Shown here piece after piece: positions 11,760 to 22,857 of a DNA stretch of 64,000 nt. The first letter of the stretch is position 1. Every line of letters begins with the position of its first letter. A program made the position numbers and the translations under genes. Source of the DNA: Spinellus fusiger (lineage: Eukaryota > Mucoromycota > Mucoromycetes > Mucorales > Phycomycetaceae). Location of the stretch: NCBI GenBank assembly GCA_025094145.1, contig JALLLS010000062.1, positions 145,927 through 209,926 of the forward strand, read 5' to 3'. The notes under the pieces were generated by a model. That model searched no databases. It was not told the origin of the DNA and saw only the letters and a program-made list of their open reading frames with translations.

Positions 11760-13443
11760 CACACCCAAGGATTTTCTGGCCTTTAAGCGGTGATATCTCC
11801 TTTCTTTTATGGAACTGCGTTCAAAATTAAAAGGTCTGAGGACATCCAAATAATTGTTTCTTTTTGTGGATACCTCAATATTAAATTGTATTATCAATAA
11901 AATATATTGTTTATGAATAAAATTGTTGATGGATAAAAATGTTTATTATAATATAGCTAATACTGTACAATCACTATAGATACTACTGTTCTAGGTGTAT
12001 TCCCTCATAGCAATAAAATCTATATCCCAAAATTATAATGATTTATCCTTGGAAGATAAATAGTTATGCTCAGGAGTATACTTTAGACACCCTAGACAGT
12101 ATAGAAGACCACCTAAGACTGACTTGAGAAGAGTATTTATTTATTAACAATACAATGAGCTCAAGCCGAGATGAAGACACTGTTTACCTTTTTATCACTA
12201 GAATAGTCCTTGGTAGTGTCTATCACCTCCTTCTATTGTATCTCTTTGTTAAGAATAGTGCATTACCTTGCTCAGTTATTCTCATCTTGAAGAGTATTTG
12301 GGTATTAAGTTGTGTGTGCAGTGCGGGAAATAACAAGATAATAACAAGACCAAAGAATAAAAAACAAAAACAAAAAGATTCACATTCTGGTGAGGTATAC
12401 AGTCCCATACAATAAATGAGTGGACAGCAAATTTATTTTCTATTTTCTATTTTACAACTTATTCAAAAAATAACTCCAAACAATAGAAATCAACCAACTC
12501 TTAGTCAAGCACATAAAGATGGTCCTATCAAAAGAAGAGATCATAATATGTTTATTAGAGGTCAAATCATAGGACAATAGAAAAGACATGCCACTTACTA
12601 AGAGATTGCTGACGATATCGACATCCCAAAGAGCACAGTGGGCAAGAGTGTCCTATTGTATAAAAACAAAGGCTCTGTTACAAATCACTGAGCAATATCT
12701 TTATAATAAGAATTTCTGTTCACTCATTTGTTGTATGGGACTGTATATGTGCATAGAAAACCCATGGGATTCACAGCCTCCATTGATAGATATACAAGCT
12801 TTATGCTTCAGCACAACTTATTTTTAAAATCACAGATTGAATGAATGGCATATGAAAAACTGTTATAAAACAGAAATAGCATAAAAAGAAAAGGTCAACT
12901 TATCTTTCTTTTCTTTTCTTCATGGAATCTGCTCTAAAGATTGTAGCAGTGAAGAACTCAATCACTAGTATCGGATGGAAACCGGGTTACCTCTGTCAGG
13001 ACATACATCTTCAATAGTCAATTATGAAAGGTTTGCAAGATACCTCGAGGAAAGAGCCAGAGTCACCCCAGTACTGTATAACCATTATTCAAATGAAGGT
13101 ACTCCTACTATGGAAAACTGGTATACCAATGGTTTACTCCCATTTCGTAAAATGAAGCCTTTGATTTTTATTAATCAACAACAATCAGACAAATATCTAG
13201 CTAGTAGTGACCAATTCACCAAAACATCAAAAAAAAAAGAATCCGGTGTAGTTATCGCTACACTACATCCAAATACACGTAAGTCTTTTTTGAACCATAC
13301 TACATTTCTACACTATTTTATTTCCCAAAAAATGCACCAATACTTTCTGAAAATACCCTTTTCTAAACACACCAGCCAATCATAAAAAGTGTTATCTTAT
13401 TTTCCGTGTATCTACTTTTATATCCCAAAAATCTTTAGGTGTG
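11760..13443 (+). mobile_element. Family A element, copy 2 (complete termini)
   Basis: A 1,684-bp copy with both ends: CACACCCAAGGATTTTCTGG at 11760 (preceded by TA at 11758-11759) and the inverse-type end CCCAAAAATCTTTAGGTGTG ending at 13443 (followed by CA, probably a mutated TA). On the plus strand, 12540-12680 encodes a frameshifted Tc1 helix-turn-helix (EIADDIDIPKSTVGKSVLLY when frames are joined). 12975-13260 keeps an open frame resembling the middle of a Fanzor-like protein (ERFARYLEERARVTPVLY, LPFRKMKPLIFINQQQSDKY). The rest of that protein, including the zinc ribbon, is missing. From 11977 to 13443 it matches 16451-17917 in inverse orientation with no difference at any stretch I compared. 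Confidence 0.82.
12975..13385 (+). pseudogene. Fanzor-like protein fragment inside family A copy 2
   Basis: A 136-codon open frame. The segment YLEERARVTPVLYNHYSNEG then LPFRKMKPLIFINQQQSDKY has the look of the region ahead of the RuvC-II motif in fungal Fanzor (TnpB-related) proteins, known from mobile elements of Mucoromycota. The frame then runs through TKTSKKKESGVVIATLHP into non-homologous sequence and stops; the RuvC-II, zinc-ribbon and RuvC-III parts seen at 28207-28680 and 42545-42990 are absent. GTAAGTC at about 13279 may be an old intron donor. Recognition is from family memory plus location in the same element type, so identity is moderately sure and loss of function is certain. 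The inverse copy is at 16509-16919. Confidence 0.5.
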
Positions 13444-13449
13444 CATGAA

Positions 13450-14660
13450 AGTGACCCTCAATAAATAACCGCCTCTTTTTATATTTTCAAATCCCGGGCT
13501 ATTGTTATACCAAAAAAAAAATAACATATACTATCTTTTTCTTTCATAACACTTCTTTTCTTATAATGTCTCACTCATACAACACTGAAAACATCTTAAA
13601 TAGAACCCCCTAAGATGTATAGAAAAGATATCTACTTTGAAACTTGTTCAGCTATCATTCGCCAGGTGCTAAACATGAAATATACTCAGGTCGAGGCATC
13701 TAGTATGTTCAACGTGCCTACTTCCACTGTGTGAGACATAGTGAACCACTACAAGGCAATAGGCTTAGTGGTAACTTCTTCCAAGAGTAGCTTTAAGAGA
13801 AATTTGGACGACAGAGCCCTCTGGTGGTTGAGAAGAAAAGTAATGAGCAAATCTCACTAGACTAAAGTGGCTACCATGGCAGACATGGCCATCAAGGTTA
13901 CAGACAAGACTTTGAAGAAGTACCTCAACGAAATGAGCTTTTATTCATTTATTCCGGTGGTTAATTCTCTTCTCACTAAGAAACATATGGAAGTAAGGCT
14001 TCAGTGGACCCATGAGCAGTGGTGTGAGGTCTTCTAGTCCGATGAGTCCAGAGTCAAACTCATGAGCTATGACAGGAGGGTAAAACTCATCAGACAGCTT
14101 GTTATGGCCTTTGATCCTAATAATGTCTTAGAAACAAGGAAGTTTGCAGGTAGTGGAGTGATGGATCGTAGTGGAGAGTAGGACAAACCCCGACAAGTAC
14201 ATCAATGTCTTGGGAGAAGTCTACTGCCCTGAACTCAAGCATTACTCTCTCTCTCTCTTAAACCCTGGAGTCAGCCACTGTCTACAGGATAACAGTGCTA
14301 TACACTATACGAGCAAAAAACTAGAGAATGGAAGGCAGCAAATTATATAGTAGTGACTCTTTATTGGTCCTTACAATACTTACCTCAATCCAATGGAGCA
14401 TTTGTGGGCCCACCTTAAAAAGGTTATCAGGAAGGATATGATGGTATATACCACCCAACAGAAATTGAAGGCTGTTTTGGTGCTAGAATAAGGTAAAATA
14501 TCAAAGGCAATAGATACTCTCATTGCCAGCATGGGGTGATGTCAGGCTGTCATTGATGCCAAAGAATAATAGTGGCTAATAAGTAACCTTGTAATAAAGA
14601 CTACTGTTTTGTATTTTAAACACTATTCTATGTATCTATTAAAAGTTTTATGTCTTTATC
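13450..14660 (+). pseudogene. Tc1 family B relic
   Basis: Begins with the family B terminal sequence GTGACCCTCAATAAATAACC at about 13450, 7 bp past the end of family A copy 2. It contains a decayed transposase: N-terminal region near 13617-13740 (MYRKDIYFETCSAIIRQVLN, close to the 41002-41478 copy) and a C-terminal end reading VIDAKE near 14550-14570. Many stops and frameshifts are present, and the right terminus has degraded. Confidence 0.7.
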
Positions 14661-15051
14661 TAATGAATTCATAGTTATAATACTATTAAAAAGTATAAAT
14701 CTAATAAAAGAAGATATGTATTTGAAAAGAATCTATTATATTTTACTGCTCACTTTATATTCACTAAAACCTTATCATAGGATTTGTGAAGATATATCCT
14801 ATAACACCAACAATTAGTCTCAGTAATATTGTCATATTTCTTTTTGCTTAATCAATCTGACATACTCTTTTAAAAAAAACAGTACATTATAATATATGCG
14901 CATAAATGACATCATAAAGCAGTTGGCAGATTAATTCTTAGTGTACTCTACTAGACATTATAATGTCTTTTTGCATGAAAAAATTCAATAAGATACACTT
15001 TATTATCACTTTTTAGATAGTTTAACTGTATCATGGGTTTCCTTCAGTTAG
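14661..15051. other. Unassigned AT-rich sequence downstream of a Fanzor relic
   Basis: Lies 3' of the Fanzor-like relic on the minus strand. I see neither the family A terminus nor the conserved right-end block found beside the other two relics. No gene seen. Confidence 0.4.
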
Positions 15052-15557
15052 TTAACCGAGGCTCCAGTGATCACTGGGGAAAGAGAAGGATGGAGATGAA
15101 CCAGAAGGCATGGACCTTTTAATGGTTCGAATTGTATCATCTGTGTCGTGCTTTCTTTTGTTATATCTACAAAAACACTCTGGGTAGGTACCGTTTTCCC
15201 TTGGAGACATTAAAATATGTCTAAAGTTTAATGTAGCAGCTAGATCACGATTCCAAAACCTCAATGTCTTGTCTTTCATACAATTTTGGTTTGAAAACCT
15301 ATTTAAAGAGAAAGATGAGTTTCTTTTTTTGATATAAAATTAAGGAATGACCTGAGAAGACTATGACATTTAACTTTGGGCATTTTTGTTCGTTGATAGG
15401 GCCTGGGGTTCTTGACATGTTTAAGTGTCTTTAAAGGCGAGTACTTGCACTCAGGACACAGGCTCGATGTTTTGAATACATTGATAAGATAGAGTTTGAA
15501 TCTTTCTTCAACATTCTCCACACACCCTTTCCCTTTATTGTTATTCTTCTGGTAGGA
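15052..15557 (-). pseudogene. Fanzor-like (TnpB-related) C-terminal relic, second lineage
   Basis: Remains of a eukaryotic RNA-guided nuclease of the Fanzor family (RuvC-fold relatives of TnpB/Cas12 carried by transposons). Read on the minus strand: ERFKLYLINVFKTSSLCPEC (the segment ahead of the zinc ribbon and its first Cys pair), NPRPYQRTKMPKVKCHSLLR, then a 53-bp GT-AG intron (15299-15351). Removing it keeps frame into FSNQNCMKDKTLRFWNRDLA and ATLNFRHIL. WNRDLAATLN is the RuvC-III motif with its Asp intact. One zinc-ribbon Cys appears replaced by Phe (LLR-F where LLR-C is usual). Upstream of about 15557 the frame is closed. A different lineage from the 28-kb and 42-kb relics, judged by the linker between the Cys pairs. 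The N-terminal two thirds are missing. Confidence 0.72.
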
Positions 15558-15739
15558 TTAGCACCTGAATAACTTGCTATAGGCTCTTCATCAGGCTCTT
15601 ATAAAAAGCAAATGTATATAAGAACCCTAAGTTGATTCTATAAGCATATTATATCTTATTTACTTTATTTGTATATTGTTGGCTGTATAACATTAGTTCA
15701 AAAAGAATAGATAGAAATACAATAAGAAAGAAGAAGCAA

Positions 15740-16447
15740 ATAGCCTTTAATAGCATTGAATGGTACTAGCTACTATTTATCATACGTTAATAAGGTTATT
15801 TCGTATGGGATTCAGGCAACCTTGTTCAATGTTAGCATATACTGTGTACTGATAAAGAGAGCTTTTTAAATAAATGCAAGTGAGTGGAGTCATTTCTGTA
15901 CATTAATCTAACGCGGTAGTGTTTTAGTGTGCCTATCTTAATATTTTGGTCATTGACTAAGCATGTATTTATAGTTCAACCTAACTGTCCTATATGAAAA
16001 AAAGAAGTACATAGCTCATAGGATATATGACTGATTTATCTCACTCATTCTTTACAGTAAGCTGTCATTTCTTGGTCATATCACAATGTCTCTACTTTAT
16101 GTTTGGTATCTATCATTATTTGGACAGTTAAGATGACTTTTGTACAAATAGCCATACTTAAAACAGCTTGTATAACTATTTTGAAGATGGTTCACTCAAA
16201 TAATGCTATTGGGTATATAATTAGGATAAACATACTTATTCAAGAAAGTGTGAATACAGCCACACTCAACTGAATTGAATACTTTTTAAAATAAATATCA
16301 GAACAGAATAGATAGGACATGTTCAACATTAAATAAAACATTTTACATTTGATATAGAAGCTTCACACTTAAGCTCAAAAAAGCTTAATATCTTTAATTA
16401 TAGAAAATAAAATAATAATAATACAGTTAATATTTTGTATTATATTA
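15740..16447 (-). repeat. Repeat E plus reversed end of Tc1 family D
   Basis: 15840-16200 is a diverged copy of the sequence at 62690-63000 (and its inverse at 40015-40330), sharing long blocks such as attttggtcattgact and ctcataggat. 16254-16447 resembles the reversed right end of the family D element at 8770-8986 (tgaattgaatac, tttaaaataaatatcag and aagcttaatatctttaatta blocks). Both are decayed; no gene. Confidence 0.55.
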
Positions 16448-16508
16448 GTGCACACCTAAAGATTTTTGGGATATAAAAGTAGATACACGGAAAATAAGAT
16501 AACACTTT

Positions 16509-16919
16509 TTATGATTGGCTGGTGTGTTTAGAAAAGGGTATTTTCAGAAAGTATTGGTGCATTTTTTGGGAAATAAAATAGTGTAGAAATGTAGTATGGT
16601 TCAAAAAAGACTTACGTGTATTTGGATGTAGTGTAGCGATAACTACACCGGATTCTTTTTTTTTTGATGTTTTGGTGAATTGGTCACTACTAGCTAGATA
16701 TTTGTCTGATTGTTGTTGATTAATAAAAATCAAAGGCTTCATTTTACGAAATGGGAGTAAACCATTGGTATACCAGTTTTCCATAGTAGGAGTACCTTCA
16801 TTTGAATAATGGTTATACAGTACTGGGGTGACTCTGGCTCTTTCCTCGAGGTATCTTGCAAACCTTTCATAATTGACTATTGAAGATGTATGTCCTGACA
16901 GAGGTAACCCGGTTTCCAT
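16509..16919 (-). pseudogene. Fanzor-like fragment inside family A copy 3
   Basis: Encodes the same 136-residue product as 12975-13385, on the opposite strand (LEERARVTPVLY, LPFRKMKPLIFINQQQSDKY). Same truncation; see that entry. Confidence 0.5.
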
Positions 16920-17905
16920 CCGATACTAGTGATTGAGTTCTTCACTGCTACAATCTTTAGAGCAGATTCCATGAAGAAAAGAAAAGAAAGATAAGTTGAC
17001 CTTTTCTTTTTATGCTATTTCTGTTTTATAACAGTTTTTCATATGCCATTCATTCAATCTGTGATTTTAAAAATAAGTTGTGCTGAAGCATAAAGCTTGT
17101 ATATCTATCAATGGAGGCTGTGAATCCCATGGGTTTTCTATGCACATATACAGTCCCATACAACAAATGAGTGAACAGAAATTCTTATTATAAAGATATT
17201 GCTCAGTGATTTGTAACAGAGCCTTTGTTTTTATACAATAGGACACTCTTGCCCACTGTGCTCTTTGGGATGTCGATATCGTCAGCAATCTCTTAGTAAG
17301 TGGCATGTCTTTTCTATTGTCCTATGATTTGACCTCTAATAAACATATTATGATCTCTTCTTTTGATAGGACCATCTTTATGTGCTTGACTAAGAGTTGG
17401 TTGATTTCTATTGTTTGGAGTTATTTTTTGAATAAGTTGTAAAATAGAAAATAGAAAATAAATTTGCTGTCCACTCATTTATTGTATGGGACTGTATACC
17501 TCACCAGAATGTGAATCTTTTTGTTTTTGTTTTTTATTCTTTGGTCTTGTTATTATCTTGTTATTTCCCGCACTGCACACACAACTTAATACCCAAATAC
17601 TCTTCAAGATGAGAATAACTGAGCAAGGTAATGCACTATTCTTAACAAAGAGATACAATAGAAGGAGGTGATAGACACTACCAAGGACTATTCTAGTGAT
17701 AAAAAGGTAAACAGTGTCTTCATCTCGGCTTGAGCTCATTGTATTGTTAATAAATAAATACTCTTCTCAAGTCAGTCTTAGGTGGTCTTCTATACTGTCT
17801 AGGGTGTCTAAAGTATACTCCTGAGCATAACTATTTATCTTCCAAGGATAAATCATTATAATTTTGGGATATAGATTTTATTGCTATGAGGGAATACACC
17901 TAGAA

Positions 17906-17920
17906 CAGTAGTATCTACAG
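17906..17920. repeat. LINE target-site duplication, 3' side
   Basis: The 15-bp CAGTAGTATCTACAG directly abuts the 3' end of the LINE. It is repeated exactly at 23123-23137 on the 5' side. Confidence 0.93.
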
Positions 17921-18322
17921 TTCAAAGTATTTTTATTTTTGGGTGTTGGTTGCTATTCGCGCATTGGGCATGTTAGCCACCCTATGAGATCGTTTGAAAA
18001 ATAAGAATAAACATTGAAACACTTCAAATACATAAGTGAAAAAAACAATGCAAAGAGAGAAGAGACGGAAAGAAAAGAGAATATAAAACCTCAATGAGGG
18101 AAAAATGATGAAAAATGATGAAAAGTGGGTAATGATGGTAAAATGGGAATTATGAATAGACATCCAAAAGGCCATAAAGTCAGCAAGGAAACCAGGACAC
18201 CAAAAAGATAACCGTCATCCTGTGGCAATTCGAAATCCAACAAGGGATACTTAGAGCAACTCGGACAATCCTGAGAATATATGTAGCAATTACATTAGCA
18301 GATTATGGCTTTGCTAAACGGG

Positions 18323-21300
18323 TTAAGAATGGGTGGTAGAGGAGAGATCGGAGGAGAAGTGAGGATATAGCGTCTGTTGCTGCAGGAGTCTTTGCACTCT
18401 ATGGCGGCGTTGGCGTTCCCGCTCAACACACCCATCAGCAGCCTCAATGAGCAGGCTACCAGCTGATGGCTCTACCTTAAAGTCTCGAGTAGACGTGGCT
18501 CGATCAATGGCTTGCAGCAGTATTAACAGACTGGGCCAAAGGTCTCGCCATTTAACAAAAGACTTAACCGTGCGCGGCAGAAGATTTAGACAATAGTCAA
18601 TTGGATGAACATCTTGTGGTGGTGCAGGAACTAGGAAGAACAAGAACGTGGAGCGTTCATGGTCAACGAATGTGCAAGTGAGAAAGTGGTCCCGATTGGC
18701 AGATGGGTGGCCACATTGGCAAGGAACTGAAGGTGTTGGTGGTAACCAAGCAATCCTCCATTTTAGTAGACGATGTCTTTCTTTGCGCGTGCACGGTAGT
18801 AGAAGAATTGGATCCCAAACAGGTCTACATAGTCCACGGGCTACCGTCACCAGCGGATTCTTGCCACGTACTAGACTAGTAATTTCACTTTGAAGACATT
18901 TAAGATAAGCTACTTTTAATGGATATTTAGGAGGGTTGTGAGCCCGTCCTATTCTTTGAGCATTTTGCCAGAGTACATTGCCACGTAGCTTAATCCATCT
19001 GGCTTTACTCTGGGGTGCTTCAAGCTGCGGGACAAGGCACCAGAGGAGGGTGTCTTCAGGAAGGGTAGCTGCGCGCTCAACAAATTTGGCTTGCAGATAA
19101 AGAAAACGAGAGTATATGTTAGGGAGGGCAGCTAATTGGGCAACCTGGATCGTTCCAAACCTAGCAGTAGCAGATCTAGCAAGACAAAGTCTCAGACAAG
19201 CAGACTGACAGATTTGTAGCGGGCGGATGCCTAGTCTATTGACATTACAAATAGCCAACCCATACTCAAGGATAGGCCGAACAAAAACAGTATACGCTCT
19301 TAGGGCTGCTGTAATCCCAAAGCCATACATGTTTACACCCATTCCTCTCAGCTTTTGCATTACTGCAATTGCCTTGACTTGTGAGTGTGAGAAAAGTGCG
19401 TCTTGGTTAATACCTTGACGTGAAAAGGGGATACCAAGGTACTTGAAAGTATCACAGGTTGGAAGCTCGTTGCCATAGAGGTAAAACGGCACATTGGCCG
19501 GGGCATTGAGTACTTCACATTTGGAGGGACTCCATTTGTAACCAAGGAGGGTCGAGTGAATTTCGGCAAGTGCCAGCATTCGATGTATATCTTCTGGGCA
19601 GCCCATAAGAGCCACATCATCAGCATACAACAAACAATTCACAGGAGCCCAAGTAACAGTGACATGAGACGGACTGTAAGAGGAATCTGACAACTCAGAA
19701 GAGTCATCCGAAACTGTAGAAGTAGGAAAAGGATTGTGAAGGGAATTCTGTAACTCGTCAAGCAATGCGTGAACAGTTGCCTGTGGGGAAGCAAAAGAGA
19801 AAGGATTTCGAGCACAGAGATTAATGGACCGTCCCATGGTAGGTGGGTGCATACCAACCAGTATTGGGGATACCGAAGCAAACCTCAAGAAACGTGGAAG
19901 AGTATCAATGAAAATAGAATAAAGAAATGGAGAAAGAATACTACCCTGTAAGACTCCTCGTTTAGGTGCAATGTCCCGGGATGCTACATTTTTCAGAATC
20001 ACATTCACCACAATGTCATCAAACAAATTCTGTAGTAGCAAGAGCAACGGCTGAGACACGAAGGGCATCAGCGACTCCCATATGACAGAGCGTTCCACAC
20101 TATCATATGCAGCTTTAATATCTAGGAAGACGACGACTGGAGGTTTTGGATCTTGCTCTCCTGATCCTTGGGCAGCGTACAACCCCATAAGTTCGTGGAG
20201 ACAGAGGGCCTGGTCTAGAGTTCCACGACGAGCGCGAAATCCACCTTGAGCCATGTCCAATGCAGGCATGGTCGAAAGGAGCTCCCCAGCTATACATCTT
20301 TCTAAGAGCTTACGAAACACCGATGTCAAGCTAATAGGCCGATAGTTACTAGGGTCATCCTGCTCTCCTTTGTTTTTGTAAATAGGTACCACCTGTGCTG
20401 TTCTCCAGGCCACAGGCGTCCACGACCATCTCCAACACAATGTGAAGATCTGATGTAACAGAGGCACTAGCACTCGAACTAGGGGTTTGAGCATTTCTGC
20501 TCTAATATGATCAATGCCTGGTGCTTTTCGATTTGGCATCTTTCGAATAGCAGAGTGAATAAAGTCTACGTCCCATGGGACTGGATTGTCTTGGAGAGTA
20601 AACTCCTGACGCTCCTGTCTTTCCGTAGATCCGCCAAACACTCTCTCTAGGTGGTCAATCATGCGATTGGCAGCATGCCGAGGGCCCTCTGGAGATGACA
20701 GGGAAATTGGCGAACGTCTCCGCAGCCTCATTCCTTTCACAGCACTTGTCATCTCTGTTAAGCCCTTACGGACTTTATCACAAAATACATGCCAGGTTTG
20801 TCGTTGTGCTTGCCTTATAGCCTTTTTCAAAGCTAAACACGCTTCCTCATACAAGCGGTGGGCTTCAATGCGTTCAATATCATTGCCTACCCGTCGTCTA
20901 AAACGATAAAGTTCTTGACGACGGTCAGCTAACTGTTGTAGATCAGCATTCCAGTAGCTTTTCCAAGCTTTTGGATGGGATTGTGCGCGCCCTACGCTAT
21001 CATCCAGGGCCTTGTAGATTGACTCATTGAGTCTCTCAGCAAAGTCCTCCATCTTAACAGAGCACAACGGGGTTTTGTCTTCCAATATTTTTTGGATCTC
21101 TCTTTGCAGCTCACCTGTGTTCTCTGCAAAACATCGCTTGTACTGGTCACAGACTGTTTGTTTGTTTAAACGTTGCAGTCTCCAGAGGCGACGGACAGCT
21201 GTTTCTGTCATGAGCGGTGGCATGAGCACCGGCTGAAAGGACAGCTCACACAAGTGGTGGTCTGAACCTAACGTCAGATCGTCCCTAATGTGCAAGCACA

Positions 21301-21916
21301 CTTCGGAGAAGTTGTAGCTTCTTGACAGGAACAGGTCAATAATGCTAGCAAACCGACGACCATCTGCTAGAATTCGCTCATATGTAGGCAAGCCAAATGC
21401 CAACTCTGAGTTCCACAAGGTTAGATCCTGACGGCAGATCCAGTCTTCAAATCCCACATGTCTGTCGTTTATGCCATGATCTCCAGTCAGGCGGCCTAAA
21501 CGTGTATTCAGGTCACCAAGGACGAGTGTGAAGTCGTCTATGGGTAGTGAATTCAACCTTTCCGCAGCCTCACTAGACGACAGCCTCGGAGGTAGGTACA
21601 GACCATGGAGTGTATATGGGCCAATCCTACAGGAGACCACAAAAGGATTAGTAATTGGTAAGGAATGTACATGGTAAGGAAAGTCAGGACGAATAAAGAA
21701 CGAAACTCCATCAAAACCTCGTCCAGCATCACCATGGGCTGTAGCATAGTTGTGTATTTGTATCCAGGGGCACCTCAACATTTGCATGTCTTTGGTCAGG
21801 AAAGTCTCTGTCACTAAAAGTATATCAATATCATTCTGCACACACACATTCAGAACGTTCACCAGTTTGGGCCTGATTCCACAAGCATTCAATAGACCAA
21901 TCTTCAGTCTATTCAT
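18323..21916 (-). CDS. LINE ORF2: endonuclease-reverse transcriptase
   Basis: 1,197 aa, uninterrupted. It nicks the target and primes reverse transcription of the element's own RNA. An AP-type endonuclease domain occupies about residues 1-225 (LLNACGIRPKL, VTETFL, VLGDLNTRLGRLTGDHG near 133, GSDHHLCELSF near 218). The reverse transcriptase spans about 420-800 with RKAPGIDHIRAEMLK, NYRPISLTSVFRKLLER, VFLDIKAAYDS near 595, KRGVLQGSILSPFLYSIF and the catalytic LLYADDVALM near 763. A C-terminal Cys/His cluster CQCGHPSANRDHFLTC near 1070 is typical of this class. No RNase H domain was recognised. The start ATG (21914-21916) overlaps the ORF1 stop as ATGA, which suggests coupled termination-reinitiation. 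All catalytic motifs I can check are present. Confidence 0.95.
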   Translation of the reverse strand: MNRLKIGLLNACGIRPKLVNVLNVCVQNDIDILLVTETFLTKDMQMLRCPWIQIHNYATAHGDAGRGFDGVSFFIRPDFPYHVHSLPITNPFVVSCRIGPYTLHGLYLPPRLSSSEAAERLNSLPIDDFTLVLGDLNTRLGRLTGDHGINDRHVGFEDWICRQDLTLWNSELAFGLPTYERILADGRRFASIIDLFLSRSYNFSEVCLHIRDDLTLGSDHHLCELSFQPVLMPPLMTETAVRRLWRLQRLNKQTVCDQYKRCFAENTGELQREIQKILEDKTPLCSVKMEDFAERLNESIYKALDDSVGRAQSHPKAWKSYWNADLQQLADRRQELYRFRRRVGNDIERIEAHRLYEEACLALKKAIRQAQRQTWHVFCDKVRKGLTEMTSAVKGMRLRRRSPISLSSPEGPRHAANRMIDHLERVFGGSTERQERQEFTLQDNPVPWDVDFIHSAIRKMPNRKAPGIDHIRAEMLKPLVRVLVPLLHQIFTLCWRWSWTPVAWRTAQVVPIYKNKGEQDDPSNYRPISLTSVFRKLLERCIAGELLSTMPALDMAQGGFRARRGTLDQALCLHELMGLYAAQGSGEQDPKPPVVVFLDIKAAYDSVERSVIWESLMPFVSQPLLLLLQNLFDDIVVNVILKNVASRDIAPKRGVLQGSILSPFLYSIFIDTLPRFLRFASVSPILVGMHPPTMGRSINLCARNPFSFASPQATVHALLDELQNSLHNPFPTSTVSDDSSELSDSSYSPSHVTVTWAPVNCLLYADDVALMGCPEDIHRMLALAEIHSTLLGYKWSPSKCEVLNAPANVPFYLYGNELPTCDTFKYLGIPFSRQGINQDALFSHSQVKAIAVMQKLRGMGVNMYGFGITAALRAYTVFVRPILEYGLAICNVNRLGIRPLQICQSACLRLCLARSATARFGTIQVAQLAALPNIYSRFLYLQAKFVERAATLPEDTLLWCLVPQLEAPQSKARWIKLRGNVLWQNAQRIGRAHNPPKYPLKVAYLKCLQSEITSLVRGKNPLVTVARGLCRPVWDPILLLPCTRKERHRLLKWRIAWLPPTPSVPCQCGHPSANRDHFLTCTFVDHERSTFLFFLVPAPPQDVHPIDYCLNLLPRTVKSFVKWRDLWPSLLILLQAIDRATSTRDFKVEPSAGSLLIEAADGCVERERQRRHRVQRLLQQQTLYPHFSSDLSSTTHS

Positions 21917-22857
21917 AATTCTTCTCGGTGGATGTTTTGGGCGTCTCCCTCATCTTCTTCCATAGCTGAGCCTGATCCAAATGCCTGGATGGCCTCTTCT
22001 TCAAGGGTGGCGGGGCGGCTGGCAACTGGGGTCTTGGCCTTGAGATCCGCCAAGAGCTTCTCAAAGGCAGTGGCAGAGAGGCGGGGAGTGGCATTACCAG
22101 AGCCAAAGTGGCGAGCAATACTGTACCCTAAGTGGGTGGGGGAACGAAGACAGGTGTTTGACACTCTCTGGTCAAAGAGTTCCTGGGCCTTTGCAGCCTT
22201 GGTACTGTTGGTTTCCCCTTGGAGCTTTGGGTCTGCAATGACTGCAGCGGACACAGGGTTGAAGTCCTTCACTGGACTGATCTTAAGCTTCTCGAGGTGC
22301 TCCTCGAGTTCCTTCTTGTAGCTGCTGTGGACCAGCAGCGCAACTGTTCCCCTTGCCGGGAAGTGGATGTCAATGATCCGTGACTGTTGGATCTTCAACG
22401 ATCCCAACATCTTGCGGACCTGGCCGTACTTAAGGTATCGGCGGCAAGGGACGTATACGAATTCGTACACTGAGGGTCCAGTGGGCTCCTGCAAGGCACG
22501 TACTGCTTGTGCCTTAAGCACTGCTTTGGCCTTTGTAGGCTTCTTGGCCTGGGGGTTCTTCTTTGCCATGCTGGCGTAGGTGGTGGGTGTGGGTGTGGGT
22601 GTGGAGGTTGGGGCATGCTTTGAAGCAGCAGTCGAGTTGTCCTGCTTGGCAGGGGTGGCAGGGGTGGCAGTGGTGGTGGTGTTGGTGGTGCTGGTAGTGG
22701 CCTGAGCCTGGAGGGATGCAATCATTGCATCCTTGGCCTTCAATTGGGCCTCCAATTCCTGGATACGGAGTCCAAAGATCTCCATCTGTTTTTGGATTGC
22801 CGCCATCATCTGCAGCATTTGTTGGGCGTGGGTGTCGGCCTTTTCCACCTCGGACAT
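21913..22857 (-). CDS. LINE ORF1: coiled-coil RNA-binding protein
   Basis: 314 aa from the ATG at 22857. ORF1 products coat the element RNA. There is an N-terminal heptad-like stretch (QMMAAIQKQMEIFGLRIQEL, then EAQLKAKDAMIASLQAQ), a long Thr/Pro/Ala/Lys-rich disordered linker and a compact segment around residues 130-215 (FVYVPCRRYLKYGQVRKMLG, IIDIHFPARGTVALLVHSSY) suggesting an RRM-like fold. The C-terminal tail is acidic. I see no zinc knuckle. The stop overlaps the ORF2 start. The frame stays open upstream of the ATG for about 80 further codons (to about 23097), so the real start could be further 5'. Confidence 0.88.
   Translation of the reverse strand: MSEVEKADTHAQQMLQMMAAIQKQMEIFGLRIQELEAQLKAKDAMIASLQAQATTSTTNTTTTATPATPAKQDNSTAASKHAPTSTPTPTPTTYASMAKKNPQAKKPTKAKAVLKAQAVRALQEPTGPSVYEFVYVPCRRYLKYGQVRKMLGSLKIQQSRIIDIHFPARGTVALLVHSSYKKELEEHLEKLKISPVKDFNPVSAAVIADPKLQGETNSTKAAKAQELFDQRVSNTCLRSPTHLGYSIARHFGSGNATPRLSATAFEKLLADLKAKTPVASRPATLEEEAIQAFGSGSAMEEDEGDAQNIHREEL

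Noticed and set aside
15797..15815. Third copy of the Fanzor right-end block (TATGGGATTCAG)
   Set aside because: Short match on the wrong side of the 15-kb relic, without the terminus.
12155..17739. A single giant palindrome or hairpin centred near 14.9 kb
   Set aside because: The arms are two separate family A elements with proper ends, and the 3 kb between them holds unrelated relics, so it is an inverted pair of insertions rather than a continuous palindrome.
21932..22321. Plus-strand open frames across the LINE (also 18648-18893, 22733-22986)
   Set aside because: Shadows of the GC-rich LINE ORFs on the other strand; no motif and no splice logic.
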